Shown here one piece after another: positions 18,385 to 26,273 of a DNA stretch of 64,000 nucleotides. Made by a program: the position numbers and the translations under genes. Origin of the DNA: Verrucomicrobiota bacterium (GTDB lineage: Bacteria; Verrucomicrobiota; Verrucomicrobiia; Limisphaerales; UBA9464); NCBI GenBank assembly GCA_947454705.1, contig CANGKZ010000005.1:62001-126000 (forward strand), written 5' to 3'. Below the pieces are notes generated by a model. It was given only the letters and a program-made list of their open reading frames with translations, made no database searches and had not been told where the DNA came from. Numbering within the stretch: position 1 is the stretch's first letter; each line of letters opens with the position of its first letter.

Positions 18385-18833
18385 ACCGGATTCGCTTCAA
18401 CCTGCCGGCCTTGCTTGCGGTGGCGGGAGCCTTGGCGCTGCAACTGGCGACCGTGCGGGCCGCGGACGAATTCGAACTGGTGGACTCCACGTTCTCGCCG
18501 GCGGTGTCGGCCGGGGGCGGTGAGTTCTCCGTGGCGCTTCAACCGGTCGAGTCTGTATCGATTTCGGAACCTCTGACTGGCGGGGAGTTTTCATCCGAGG
18601 GACCGGAGCTGGGGCCGCCGACGGTCGAGGAATCGGCGTTGCCGGCACTGGTGCTTGAACTCGGGATTGATGGAGCGCTGCGTCTGGAGTGGGGAAGCGA
18701 AGCAGTCGGCGCAGTTCTGGAGAGTTCTGACAACCTTGTGCTTTGGCGGGTTGAGGCGGCAACGCTGGGCGGGGCGGGATCGCGGCCGGTGCTTCCTTCG
18801 TCCGGTGCCCGGTTCTTTCGGCTCCGACGGTAG
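18381..18833 (+). CDS. Small exported protein of unknown function
   Basis: This 150-residue protein has a clear signal peptide (MNRIRFNLPALLAVAGALALQL..., cleavage probably after VRA at about 29). The mature part is acidic, Ser/Glu-rich and without cysteines. Its C-terminal 60 residues (VLESSDNLVLWRVEAATLG, ending ARFFRLRR) match a tail I know from many exported Verrucomicrobial proteins, with no assigned function. The start codon overlaps the stop of the fibre-protein gene (ATGA), so the two are translationally coupled and probably act together. I do not recognise a named family. Confidence 0.75.
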   Translation: MNRIRFNLPALLAVAGALALQLATVRAADEFELVDSTFSPAVSAGGGEFSVALQPVESVSISEPLTGGEFSSEGPELGPPTVEESALPALVLELGIDGALRLEWGSEAVGAVLESSDNLVLWRVEAATLGGAGSRPVLPSSGARFFRLRR

Positions 18834-18968
18834 CCGGGTTCCCCGCGCGGGATTCCCCGGTTTTCGGGCGTGAAGTTTTCCAAGGTTGTGGGATTCTGGA
18901 ATCACGCGGGAAGTCCGCATCCCGGGAAGCCTGCGCGGCTTTCCAGGTGCGGGTGCCCTCGGCTACGC

Positions 18969-19733
18969 ATGAATCGTCCCATCGCTTCGGCTCACGCTCC
19001 GACCATTGAAGAAGGGAAGGGCTCGCGGAATCCCGCCAGTGTCCTGCTATCGGGTGCGGGCCATGGGCTGTTGAACCGGCTGACCAGCATCAGTCTTGCA
19101 GCGGAAACCGCCGAACTGGCGTTGGAGAAGCAGCAGCCGGCGGTGGCCCTTCGGGGCATCCTGCGCCTGCAGGACAGCATCGGTTCGTTCCAACGGATGC
19201 TTGAGGATCTGCTGCTCGCGAACCGGCTTATCGATTCCCGTCAGGTGCTGGAAATCACAGCGTGGGAGTCCTCGTTTTTCCGGGAGTGGATGGTGCAGGC
19301 CCTGCGTTCCGTGCCTGAGGCGGACCAGGGTCGGGTAAAACTTGCGGTGGACGGAACCGCGGTTTCGCAAACGGATCCGGCGATCATCGATCCGCTGCTG
19401 TTTCACCTGCTGTCGAACGCCTTGAAGTTCTCCGATCCCACGTCCGAGGTGGAGCTCCGGTTCGATGCCACTGCGGACGGGCTCGGCATTACGGTCACCG
19501 ACTCCGGGATCGGCATTCCGCCGGCCGAATTGGCTCGAGTGGGCGAGCCGTTCTTTCGCGCCAGCAATGTCGGCGGCCGCGGCGGACTCGGGCTTGGGAC
19601 CTATATCGTGCGCGCCCTCGTCAACCTTCAGGGAGGACGTGTGACGTGGGAGCCGGGTACCGAATCTGGAACCCGGGTGAGCCTGTTTCTGGCTGCGCCG
19701 AAATCGACGGCAACCCCGACCGCGCTAAGCTGA
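18969..19733 (+). CDS. Soluble sensor-less histidine kinase
   Basis: This is a compact histidine kinase of 254 residues from the ATG at 18969. The longer frame from 18870 adds a Cys/Pro-rich stretch unlikely to be protein. The dimerisation/phosphoacceptor segment is near residue 32 (GAGHGLLNRLTSI, H32), a diverged H-box. The ATPase domain carries the N-box LLSNALKFSD, the G1 box DSGIGIPPAEL and the G2 box GGLGLGTYIV. No sensor domain, transmembrane helix or receiver is present, so input must come from a partner. Its 3' end overlaps the convergent hybrid kinase gene by 9 bp. Confidence 0.85.
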   Translation: MNRPIASAHAPTIEEGKGSRNPASVLLSGAGHGLLNRLTSISLAAETAELALEKQQPAVALRGILRLQDSIGSFQRMLEDLLLANRLIDSRQVLEITAWESSFFREWMVQALRSVPEADQGRVKLAVDGTAVSQTDPAIIDPLLFHLLSNALKFSDPTSEVELRFDATADGLGITVTDSGIGIPPAELARVGEPFFRASNVGGRGGLGLGTYIVRALVNLQGGRVTWEPGTESGTRVSLFLAAPKSTATPTALS

Positions 19734-22676
19734 TGCGGAAGGGGGCCGCGGGGTCGCGGTGACGAGGCGCGCGATGACCGATCCAAGTTCGCGCATCTGC
19801 AGCGGCTTGGTCATGTATTCCGTTGCGCCGGCTGCAAGGCAGCGTTCGCGGTCTCCCGGCATGGCGAGGGCGGTCACAGCGATGATGGGCACCGACTTCA
19901 TCCAGGGTTTGTTGAGGGTGCGGATTTTCGTCGTGGCTTCGAGTCCGTCCATGCGCGCCATCTGGATGTCCATGAGAATGAGATCGGGATCCCGCTTCTC
20001 CGCGATCATCAGGGCCTGTCGTCCATTCTCCGCAGTCAGCACGGTGGCATGATGCAGCTCGAGGAAGGATTTCAGGGTGAACAGATTCACCGGATTGTTC
20101 TCCGCCACGAGGATGACGAGATCTGCGGGCATGGAGACCTTCGCTGGCTCCGGAAGCTTGGAGGGCGCGATGGTTGAGGCGCTGGTCTCAATGGAACCTT
20201 CCCACGGCAGCACGACGATGAACCGGCTTCCCTCGCCCACGCGGCTTCGGACTTCCACGCGGCCTCCGTGCGCATCGGCGAGCTGACGGACGAGGGCCAG
20301 TCCCAGTCCTGAACCGGTATGTTCCCGCGAAAGCCGATCGTCGAGCTGAACGAACGGTTGGAACAGCCGTCCCATGAGCGCCTCGGGAATTCCCATGCCG
20401 GTGTCCCACACCTCGAAACGCATTTCGTGGGAATCGGCGGTGACGTCGATGCCGATCAGGCCGTCTCGACCGGTGAACTTCACCGCGTTGCTCAGCAGGT
20501 TGACCAGGATCTGCCGGGTGCGGCGGACATCGGCTCGGATTCGAACCCCGTGCGGAGGCAGGGTGACGGTGATCTTCTGATTTTTCTCCCGTGCGGAAGA
20601 TTCGATGATCCGCACTGCGGCCTCGCAGGTTTCGCGAACATCGCAGTCGCCAAGTTCAAGCGCGACTCCGGCGTCCTGAATGCGGGCGAGGTCGAGGATG
20701 TCGTTGATCAGTTCGAGCAGATGTGCGCCTGATTCCTGAATCCGGAGAAGGCTCTTTTCCTGCTTTTCACTGACGACTCCAAATGAGCGGTCGAGCAGCA
20801 TTTCCGTGAGACCGAGAATGCCGTGGAGCGGCGTGCGGAGTTCATGGCTCATCGCGGCCATGAAGCTGTCGCGCGAACGCAGGGCGCGTTCGAGGTGGGC
20901 GTTCATCTCCTGCAGTTTCCCACTCTGCTGACGCAGCGTCTCGGCGGCCTCGCGGCGTTCGGTCACATCGGCCTGAACCGAAATGAAGCTCACCAAATTG
21001 CCCGATGGATCAAACACCGGGCTGATGTCGCCCTCGATCCAGTAGGCGCGGCCGGACTTGGTGTAATTGAGGATGGTGAACTGAATCGATTTCTTAGCGA
21101 TCAACGCATTGTGAATCGCCTGGGCCACTTCCGGATCCGTTCCGGTGCCCTGAAGGAAATGCCCGGGTTTGCGACCCTTGATGTCGGCGAGCTTCCACTC
21201 CGAGGTGTCCTCAAAGCCCTGGTTCACCCATTCGATCCGGCCTTCGGAGTCGCAGATGATGACGCCGTTGCGGGTCTTGGAAGCCACCTGAGAGAGCCGT
21301 TCGAGATCCCGGCTGGCGAGTTCCAGCTGCTGGGTGCGTTCCTTCACCTTCACTTCCAGTTCCTGATTGAACTGGCGGATGCGTTCGGCGGCCTGCTCGC
21401 GTCGCGTGACATCGCGAAAACTCCAGACGCGGCCGCGAAGCTTGGCGTCGATCTGCTGGGGATTCGAGGCGACCTCGAAGATCCTGCCATCCTCAAAGCG
21501 GAGTGTGTCAAACGTCTCGGTCTCGCCCGACTGGCTCACGCGGTCGAGGGTGGTGCGGAATTCCGCCGCGTTGTGCAGACGTCCCAATAGGTAGCTGAAG
21601 AACGCCTCACCCGTGATGCGATCGGTGGTCGTGTTTCCGGGAGGGAGCAGGCCGAGCTGCTGTATCTTCTGGTTCTGGGCGGTGATGACGCCGCTTTCAT
21701 CCACCGCGACAATGCCGTCGGCCGTTGATTCCAGGGTCGCGTTGACGAGGGAGACCACGCGATTAAGCCGGAGCCGAATCCGGCGTTCGGTCACGTAGGC
21801 TCCTGAGGCGAGAAGCGCAACGCATAGAACCGGAATCAGGAACTTCAACGCCTGCTTCCAGTTGAATTCACGGGGCTCAAGGATTCCGAACCATTTTTCA
21901 TACAAGACATCGTAGGTGCCGTTGGCCTTGACCAGCGCGAGTCCTTCATTGATGCGCGCCAGCAACTCGGCGCTGCCCGGACGGTTCTGCATCACGGCGA
22001 AGGCGAACTTCTGCTGCGAATTGAGGCGCTCGCCCACCGGGTGGACGTTCTGAATGTTCTTTTCCCGAAGCGTGTTCAGACCCACGAGCTTGCCGATGAG
22101 CATGGCGTCGTGCTGGCCTGATGCGAGCAGCTGCAACCCGGCCGCGGCGTCATCGACCAGAATCAGATGGTTCGTCCAGCCTCGACTGATCGCGTAGTCG
22201 TGCGGCAGATCCCGGTTCAGGACGATGATGCTTTTGCCCGGAAGATCCGCCTCGGATTTGATCGAGGAATCGCCCCGACGAACGAAGATCGCTCCGTACA
22301 TGGTTACGTGAGGAACCGCAAAATTGCAAAACGAGGCGCGCTGTGCGGATTGCGCGAGGTTGATCATCACGTCCACATCGCCGGATTTGAATCCCTCGAG
22401 GATCGCGTGGAACGGACCCACGCGAATGACCGAGTTCAGCCCGGCTTCCTTCGCCACCGCCTTCCAAAGGTCCACGGTAAAGCCGTCGGCTTCATTGTTG
22501 CCCTTTACAAGTGCGAACGGAGGGAAGTCCAACTCACTTCCCACGACGAGCTGGGTCGGGTAGGGGCGGGGAGTGGAGTTGGTCTGTGCCAGACCGGTCC
22601 CGGGAATCAGAGCGACGGAAAATCCGCACCAAAGAAGAAAAGAGCTCAACAAGGATCTGAGAATGCGCGATGGCAT
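19725..22676 (-). CDS. Hybrid sensor histidine kinase with periplasmic solute-binding domain
   Basis: This BvgS-like hybrid kinase has 983 residues. Domains in order are a signal peptide (1-30); a family-3 amino-acid-binding-type domain (about 41-275, VVGSELDFPPFALVKG, GFTVDLWKAVA); a transmembrane helix (about 282-300); two PAS domains (about 310-430 and 470-590); a HisKA with H611 in MSHELRTPLHG; an ATPase domain (NLLSNAVKFTG, DTGMGIPE, GSGLGLALV); and a receiver with phosphoacceptor D903 (LILMDIQMARMDG) and Lys in MTKPLQ. The sensor probably reads a small polar ligand in the periplasm. No output protein is encoded beside it. Immediately before the start the leader is pyrimidine-rich (CCTTCGCCTCCT). 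Confidence 0.93.
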   Translation of the reverse strand: MPSRILRSLLSSFLLWCGFSVALIPGTGLAQTNSTPRPYPTQLVVGSELDFPPFALVKGNNEADGFTVDLWKAVAKEAGLNSVIRVGPFHAILEGFKSGDVDVMINLAQSAQRASFCNFAVPHVTMYGAIFVRRGDSSIKSEADLPGKSIIVLNRDLPHDYAISRGWTNHLILVDDAAAGLQLLASGQHDAMLIGKLVGLNTLREKNIQNVHPVGERLNSQQKFAFAVMQNRPGSAELLARINEGLALVKANGTYDVLYEKWFGILEPREFNWKQALKFLIPVLCVALLASGAYVTERRIRLRLNRVVSLVNATLESTADGIVAVDESGVITAQNQKIQQLGLLPPGNTTTDRITGEAFFSYLLGRLHNAAEFRTTLDRVSQSGETETFDTLRFEDGRIFEVASNPQQIDAKLRGRVWSFRDVTRREQAAERIRQFNQELEVKVKERTQQLELASRDLERLSQVASKTRNGVIICDSEGRIEWVNQGFEDTSEWKLADIKGRKPGHFLQGTGTDPEVAQAIHNALIAKKSIQFTILNYTKSGRAYWIEGDISPVFDPSGNLVSFISVQADVTERREAAETLRQQSGKLQEMNAHLERALRSRDSFMAAMSHELRTPLHGILGLTEMLLDRSFGVVSEKQEKSLLRIQESGAHLLELINDILDLARIQDAGVALELGDCDVRETCEAAVRIIESSAREKNQKITVTLPPHGVRIRADVRRTRQILVNLLSNAVKFTGRDGLIGIDVTADSHEMRFEVWDTGMGIPEALMGRLFQPFVQLDDRLSREHTGSGLGLALVRQLADAHGGRVEVRSRVGEGSRFIVVLPWEGSIETSASTIAPSKLPEPAKVSMPADLVILVAENNPVNLFTLKSFLELHHATVLTAENGRQALMIAEKRDPDLILMDIQMARMDGLEATTKIRTLNKPWMKSVPIIAVTALAMPGDRERCLAAGATEYMTKPLQMRELGSVIARLVTATPRPPSASA

Positions 22677-22917
22677 AGGAGGCGAAGGTAATAAAACGGC
22701 TGGTCATCAGCCAATGGGGATCGTGATAAAATGGGATAAAAATGCCCTCGATTGATCATTCGTTGAATGCGGGTCGATCGTCAGGGTTCTCACCATTCCG
22801 CCGTCAACGCTGCTTTTGTGAATCGATTCCTGAATGTATCGGCAGAATAATTGCCCGTGTTCAGTGAGAAAAAAGGGTCGAAGAATGGCGCGTTTATCAC
22901 CTGCGTAAACTGTTGAA

Positions 22918-24642
22918 ATGCAATTTGAAACAAATGCGGTAGATTCGTTGGGTTGGTTGGTTTCCTCACTGGCGCGCACGACTCACGGCATGCGTGTGGC
23001 CGTGCTCAGGGCGGTGAAGTGTGGCCTGCTGGTGAGTGTCGAAGCCACTTCCACACCGGATGAAAAGTGGCCGAGTGTTCTCGCGTTGGACTACACCTTC
23101 GGTGCTAAGAAAACTCTTATAAAAAAGGGTCTGGGAGTTCCGGTGACTTCCGATGCGTGGCTGGAGCTTCCGGCGGGAGTCCGGTCTGCGCTCGTCTCGG
23201 CGGGACTCACCTGGATTGCGGTGGTACCGATCGTGGAGTCAACGGAGGCCGACTATTCCGCAGTCGTCGCTGGATCCGGGCGCGTTCCGGAAGCGGCCGA
23301 ATTGAATCAGTTGGTGGCCCCGGCTGTGCATCTGATGGCATTGGTGCTTTTGGCGGGTGCGAGTCCGGGGGGGCGCGATGAATCCAGGGAGGCGCTGCGG
23401 GCGGAGTTGGATCGCGTCACGGCATCGAGGGACGAGCTTGTACGTGCTGGTCAGTCGCGCGATGGATTTCTCGCTCGCATTAGCCACGATTTGCGGACGC
23501 CCCTCACGTCGATTCTCGCACTGCTGGAACTCGATCGGGAATTAAACGGAGAAGCCTCGGGGACCGTTCGCCCAGGCTGGACGAAAGCGATTTCCGACAG
23601 TTGCCATTATCAGTTGGAGTTGATCAATGATCTGCTGGATCTCTCCAAGGCTGCGGCCGGGCAGCTGCGGTTCACCTGCATTCCGTGCGATGCGAATGAG
23701 ATCGGTGCGGAGTGCTATGGCTTGGTCGGTCCGCAGGCGGAGCGTCGCGGGCTGCAGATGCGCTGGGAGCCATCGGCGGAGAGGCTGTACGTGCGTGCGG
23801 ATCCCAAGAGGCTGAAGCAGATCCTCATGAATCTGCTCAGCAACGCGATCAAGTTCACGCCGATGGGCGGCGAGGTGCGATTGCGGGTGTCGATGACTCG
23901 CCGGGGCTTCGGCGAGTTCAGCGTCCGCGATACCGGGATCGGCATCGATGAGGCGCACCTCAGCGATCTGTTCAAACCTTACACGCAGGTGGAGGATTCG
24001 GCTTCGACTTCCGGTTCGGGACTCGGACTTGCCATCGTCAAGCAGTTCGCCGAAGCGCAGAACGGGCGGATCGTGGCGACCAGTCAGCCCGGGCAGGGCA
24101 GCGAGTTTGTGGTGGAGATCCCCGCGGTGCTGGAGTCGGCGGTCGAGGGGTCCGCAGGTACCCCCGTTCATGGCGCGGCGGAATCTGAGGCACAGTCCGC
24201 CGAGCCTGAGCCCAAGCCGGAGCCTCCCACGCCTTCGGTTCCTCGCGATGCGTCTGCACCGATCCGGGTGCTGGTCGTGGATGACCATGATCTCAACCGC
24301 GAGTTGGTGATGGACTATCTCACTGCAGCAGGATTTGAGGTTCAGGCGTGTGTCGATGGCATGAGCGCTCTCGATGTACTTCCCAAGTTGCTTCCCGATG
24401 TGGTCATCATGGACGTTCAGATGCCCGGACTCGACGGACTCGAGGTGACGCGACGCGTCCGTCAGTCCAAGGATCCCCGATTGGCGCACGTTCCCATTCT
24501 TGGTTTGACCGCGCTTGCCATGCCCGAGGACCGGGCGCGATGCCTGGAGGCGGGCATGAACGAATATCAGGGAAAGCCGTTTTCGCTGAAAACGCTTCCC
24601 GGAATTCTTCGCCGGCTGATCGAAGGTCAGGCGCAGCGTTGA
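22918..24642 (+). CDS. Cytoplasmic hybrid histidine kinase/response regulator
   Basis: This 574-residue hybrid kinase has no transmembrane helix. Residues 1-150 form a possible GAF-like sensor that I cannot assign firmly (QFETNAVDSLGWLVSSLART...). A short coiled coil leads to a HisKA domain with H190 in ISHDLRTPLTSI. The ATPase domain has LLSNAIKFTPMGG, RDTGIGIDE and GSGLGLAIVKQF. After a Pro/Glu-rich linker (about 405-440), a receiver domain carries D499 in VIMDVQMPGLDG and Lys in QGKPF. The end of the receiver closely resembles that of the divergent neighbour (LTALAMP.DR.RCL.AG), so the two genes probably share ancestry. The 241-bp divergent intergenic region upstream is AT-richer than its surroundings. 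Confidence 0.92.
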   Translation: MQFETNAVDSLGWLVSSLARTTHGMRVAVLRAVKCGLLVSVEATSTPDEKWPSVLALDYTFGAKKTLIKKGLGVPVTSDAWLELPAGVRSALVSAGLTWIAVVPIVESTEADYSAVVAGSGRVPEAAELNQLVAPAVHLMALVLLAGASPGGRDESREALRAELDRVTASRDELVRAGQSRDGFLARISHDLRTPLTSILALLELDRELNGEASGTVRPGWTKAISDSCHYQLELINDLLDLSKAAAGQLRFTCIPCDANEIGAECYGLVGPQAERRGLQMRWEPSAERLYVRADPKRLKQILMNLLSNAIKFTPMGGEVRLRVSMTRRGFGEFSVRDTGIGIDEAHLSDLFKPYTQVEDSASTSGSGLGLAIVKQFAEAQNGRIVATSQPGQGSEFVVEIPAVLESAVEGSAGTPVHGAAESEAQSAEPEPKPEPPTPSVPRDASAPIRVLVVDDHDLNRELVMDYLTAAGFEVQACVDGMSALDVLPKLLPDVVIMDVQMPGLDGLEVTRRVRQSKDPRLAHVPILGLTALAMPEDRARCLEAGMNEYQGKPFSLKTLPGILRRLIEGQAQR

Positions 24643-24674
24643 GTGCGGACCGGTGTAGACCGGCCGGGACTGTC

Positions 24675-25421
24675 TTAGATTGTGCCGTTCGGCGGTCCGT
24701 CCAGCGGGGAGGATTCGGGCTGGTCTGAATTCCCGACTGGGCGAGTCTCCTGGATTTCCTGGGACTCAGGCTGGGGCCCGCGGTGGAGGACTTTTAGCGC
24801 TTCGGGGATTTTGTAGAGGCGCTTGAGTCCGCGTTCGGCGAGGGCGGCGGCAGGAACGCGGGCGATGAATTCCGCGAAGCTTTTTTCCACCCGATCGCGC
24901 TGAAGCTTCAATCCGCCCTTGGATTCCCAGAAATCCCCTTCCGCCCGGGCCAGGCCCATGGCGGCCTCTTCGGGTCCGAGATCCTCGCGTCGGGCAAGAG
25001 CCCAGACGAGCTCGGGATCGGTCGGCAGCGAAACCGGGAAGGGTACCCAGGGGACCTTGGCAGCATCGTCTTCGACCGCACCCTCGGGTTGGACCCGGAT
25101 GCGATTGGTGACCTTGCCCTCGGGCAGGTTGATCTCGACCTGAACGGCGTCGCCGGCTTCGGTCGGAACCACGGTCACATTTTCCTTACCAAAATTGGTT
25201 TCCAACAGGCTCTGGTAGTTGGACACCGTTTCCGGTTCGAGGTCGGGCAGTGAGCCTTCGGAGCAGAATTTCTCAAACGTCTTCAGCGAATGCGCAAGAC
25301 GCAGCTCGCGGGCGACGTGGTCGTAGATGGCGGTGGAGAGATGGGGATCCCGCGTGGCGGCGGGGAGCACCTTCTGCAGAAGCGCGAGAAACTCGGCTTC
25401 GTTCATTCCTTTGGATTTCAT
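24675..25421 (-). CDS. Unknown cytoplasmic protein
   Basis: I do not recognise this 248-residue protein. I start it at the ATG at 25421 (MKSKGMNEAEF); a second ATG at 25406 is almost as good. The open frame continues to 25559, but its first 46 residues are Gly/Arg-rich and unlike the rest. The body is charged and mainly helical, with a segment predicted to alternate strands (VTVVPTEAGDAVQVEINLP). There is no signal peptide, transmembrane helix or cysteine cluster. The last 35 residues are a low-complexity Pro/Glu/Ser tail. Codon usage and composition match neighbouring genes. It is convergent with the hybrid kinase, 32 bp away. Confidence 0.6.
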   Translation of the reverse strand: MKSKGMNEAEFLALLQKVLPAATRDPHLSTAIYDHVARELRLAHSLKTFEKFCSEGSLPDLEPETVSNYQSLLETNFGKENVTVVPTEAGDAVQVEINLPEGKVTNRIRVQPEGAVEDDAAKVPWVPFPVSLPTDPELVWALARREDLGPEEAAMGLARAEGDFWESKGGLKLQRDRVEKSFAEFIARVPAAALAERGLKRLYKIPEALKVLHRGPQPESQEIQETRPVGNSDQPESSPLDGPPNGTI

Positions 25422-25718
25422 TCGGGACTTCGATCGGAAAACGGGGCGGGGTTGTCCCCCGCGACGGCGAAAACCGCAAGGCCTTAAAACCCCTCCATCA
25501 CCGCCGGCACCGAAATGGACCCGTCGAAATCCGGAATCCTCCCGCCCCCGAGGTTCCAATTTCCCCTGAATGTCGCCAGTGAAGCCCTTAGGTGGAATGC
25601 GCGAAAACCCTAGGGAGGGTGTGCGGTTGACTGTGCGCTGGTGCTCTTTCGTAGTGTTCCCTCTTGGTGAGTGATTGGGCCCCGGTGCGACTCGGGGCTG
25701 CGGCTTCCACGCGTGGCG

Positions 25719-26192
25719 ATGTGTTTTGAGTGCCCAAAACTGGTTTTGCGCCGACTGATCGCAGTGCTCCTGCCTTCATGGCTGTGGAGCGTTGTCTGGA
25801 TCGGATTGAAGGCGCAGACGATTCCCAATCCCAGTTTTGAAGCGAATTCGTTCACGACATTCCCTGGGTTGATCGGAGGAAACGGCGGCACCATCACGGG
25901 TTGGACGGCCACGGTTACGGGCGTGGGATTGAACCCTGCCGGCGGAAACCCCTTCGCGGACAACGGAGCGGTACCGAACGGCAACAACGTCGCGTTTCTT
26001 CAAGGAACCGCATCACTGGCGACCACCATCTCGGGACTGGTTTCAGGTCAGACCTACACCGTGACCTTTCGGGCCAATCGTCGGGCAATCAATTTTGATC
26101 CAGTGCCCGCGTGGTCCCTCAAACGGGGGGGGCGGATGTTTCCTTCACGGCGTCACCTGCTGTGGGTGGACAGAATCCCTATCGGACGGTGA
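25719..26192 (+). CDS. Exported choice-of-anchor-D protein, N-terminal fragment before frameshift
   Basis: This is the first piece of a long surface protein. The ATG at 25719 opens a signal peptide (MCFECPKLVLRRLIAVLLPS..., cleavage near LKAQ) followed by TIPNPSFEANSF, a beginning common in exported Verrucomicrobial proteins. A beta-rich domain (ITGWTATVTG...VSGQTYTVTFRANR) runs to about 26100. The frame then derails at the eight-G run 26125-26132 and stops at 26192. The true continuation (GGADVSFTASPAVGG) lies in another frame from about 26111 to 26295. A second shift at the C5 run 26296-26300 restores the first frame, giving the long C-terminal part. Either this is a decaying gene or two bases are misread. 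Confidence 0.7.
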   Translation: MCFECPKLVLRRLIAVLLPSWLWSVVWIGLKAQTIPNPSFEANSFTTFPGLIGGNGGTITGWTATVTGVGLNPAGGNPFADNGAVPNGNNVAFLQGTASLATTISGLVSGQTYTVTFRANRRAINFDPVPAWSLKRGGRMFPSRRHLLWVDRIPIGR

Positions 26193-26273
26193 CCGGCACC
26201 TTCAACGCCACCGGCACGACCGCGGCGATGGTGATCAAGAACAAGGCGACTGCCGATGCGACATTGCTGATCG

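Noticed and set aside
18842-18851. Palindrome CCCGCGCGGG as a terminator between 18833 and 18969
   Set aside because: There is no T-run after it and short GC palindromes are expected by chance in this base composition.
22677-22917. Promoter pair in the divergent intergenic region (GAATCGATTC palindrome, AATAAT)
   Set aside because: No -35/-10 pair with proper spacing could be placed; only AT-richness is supported.
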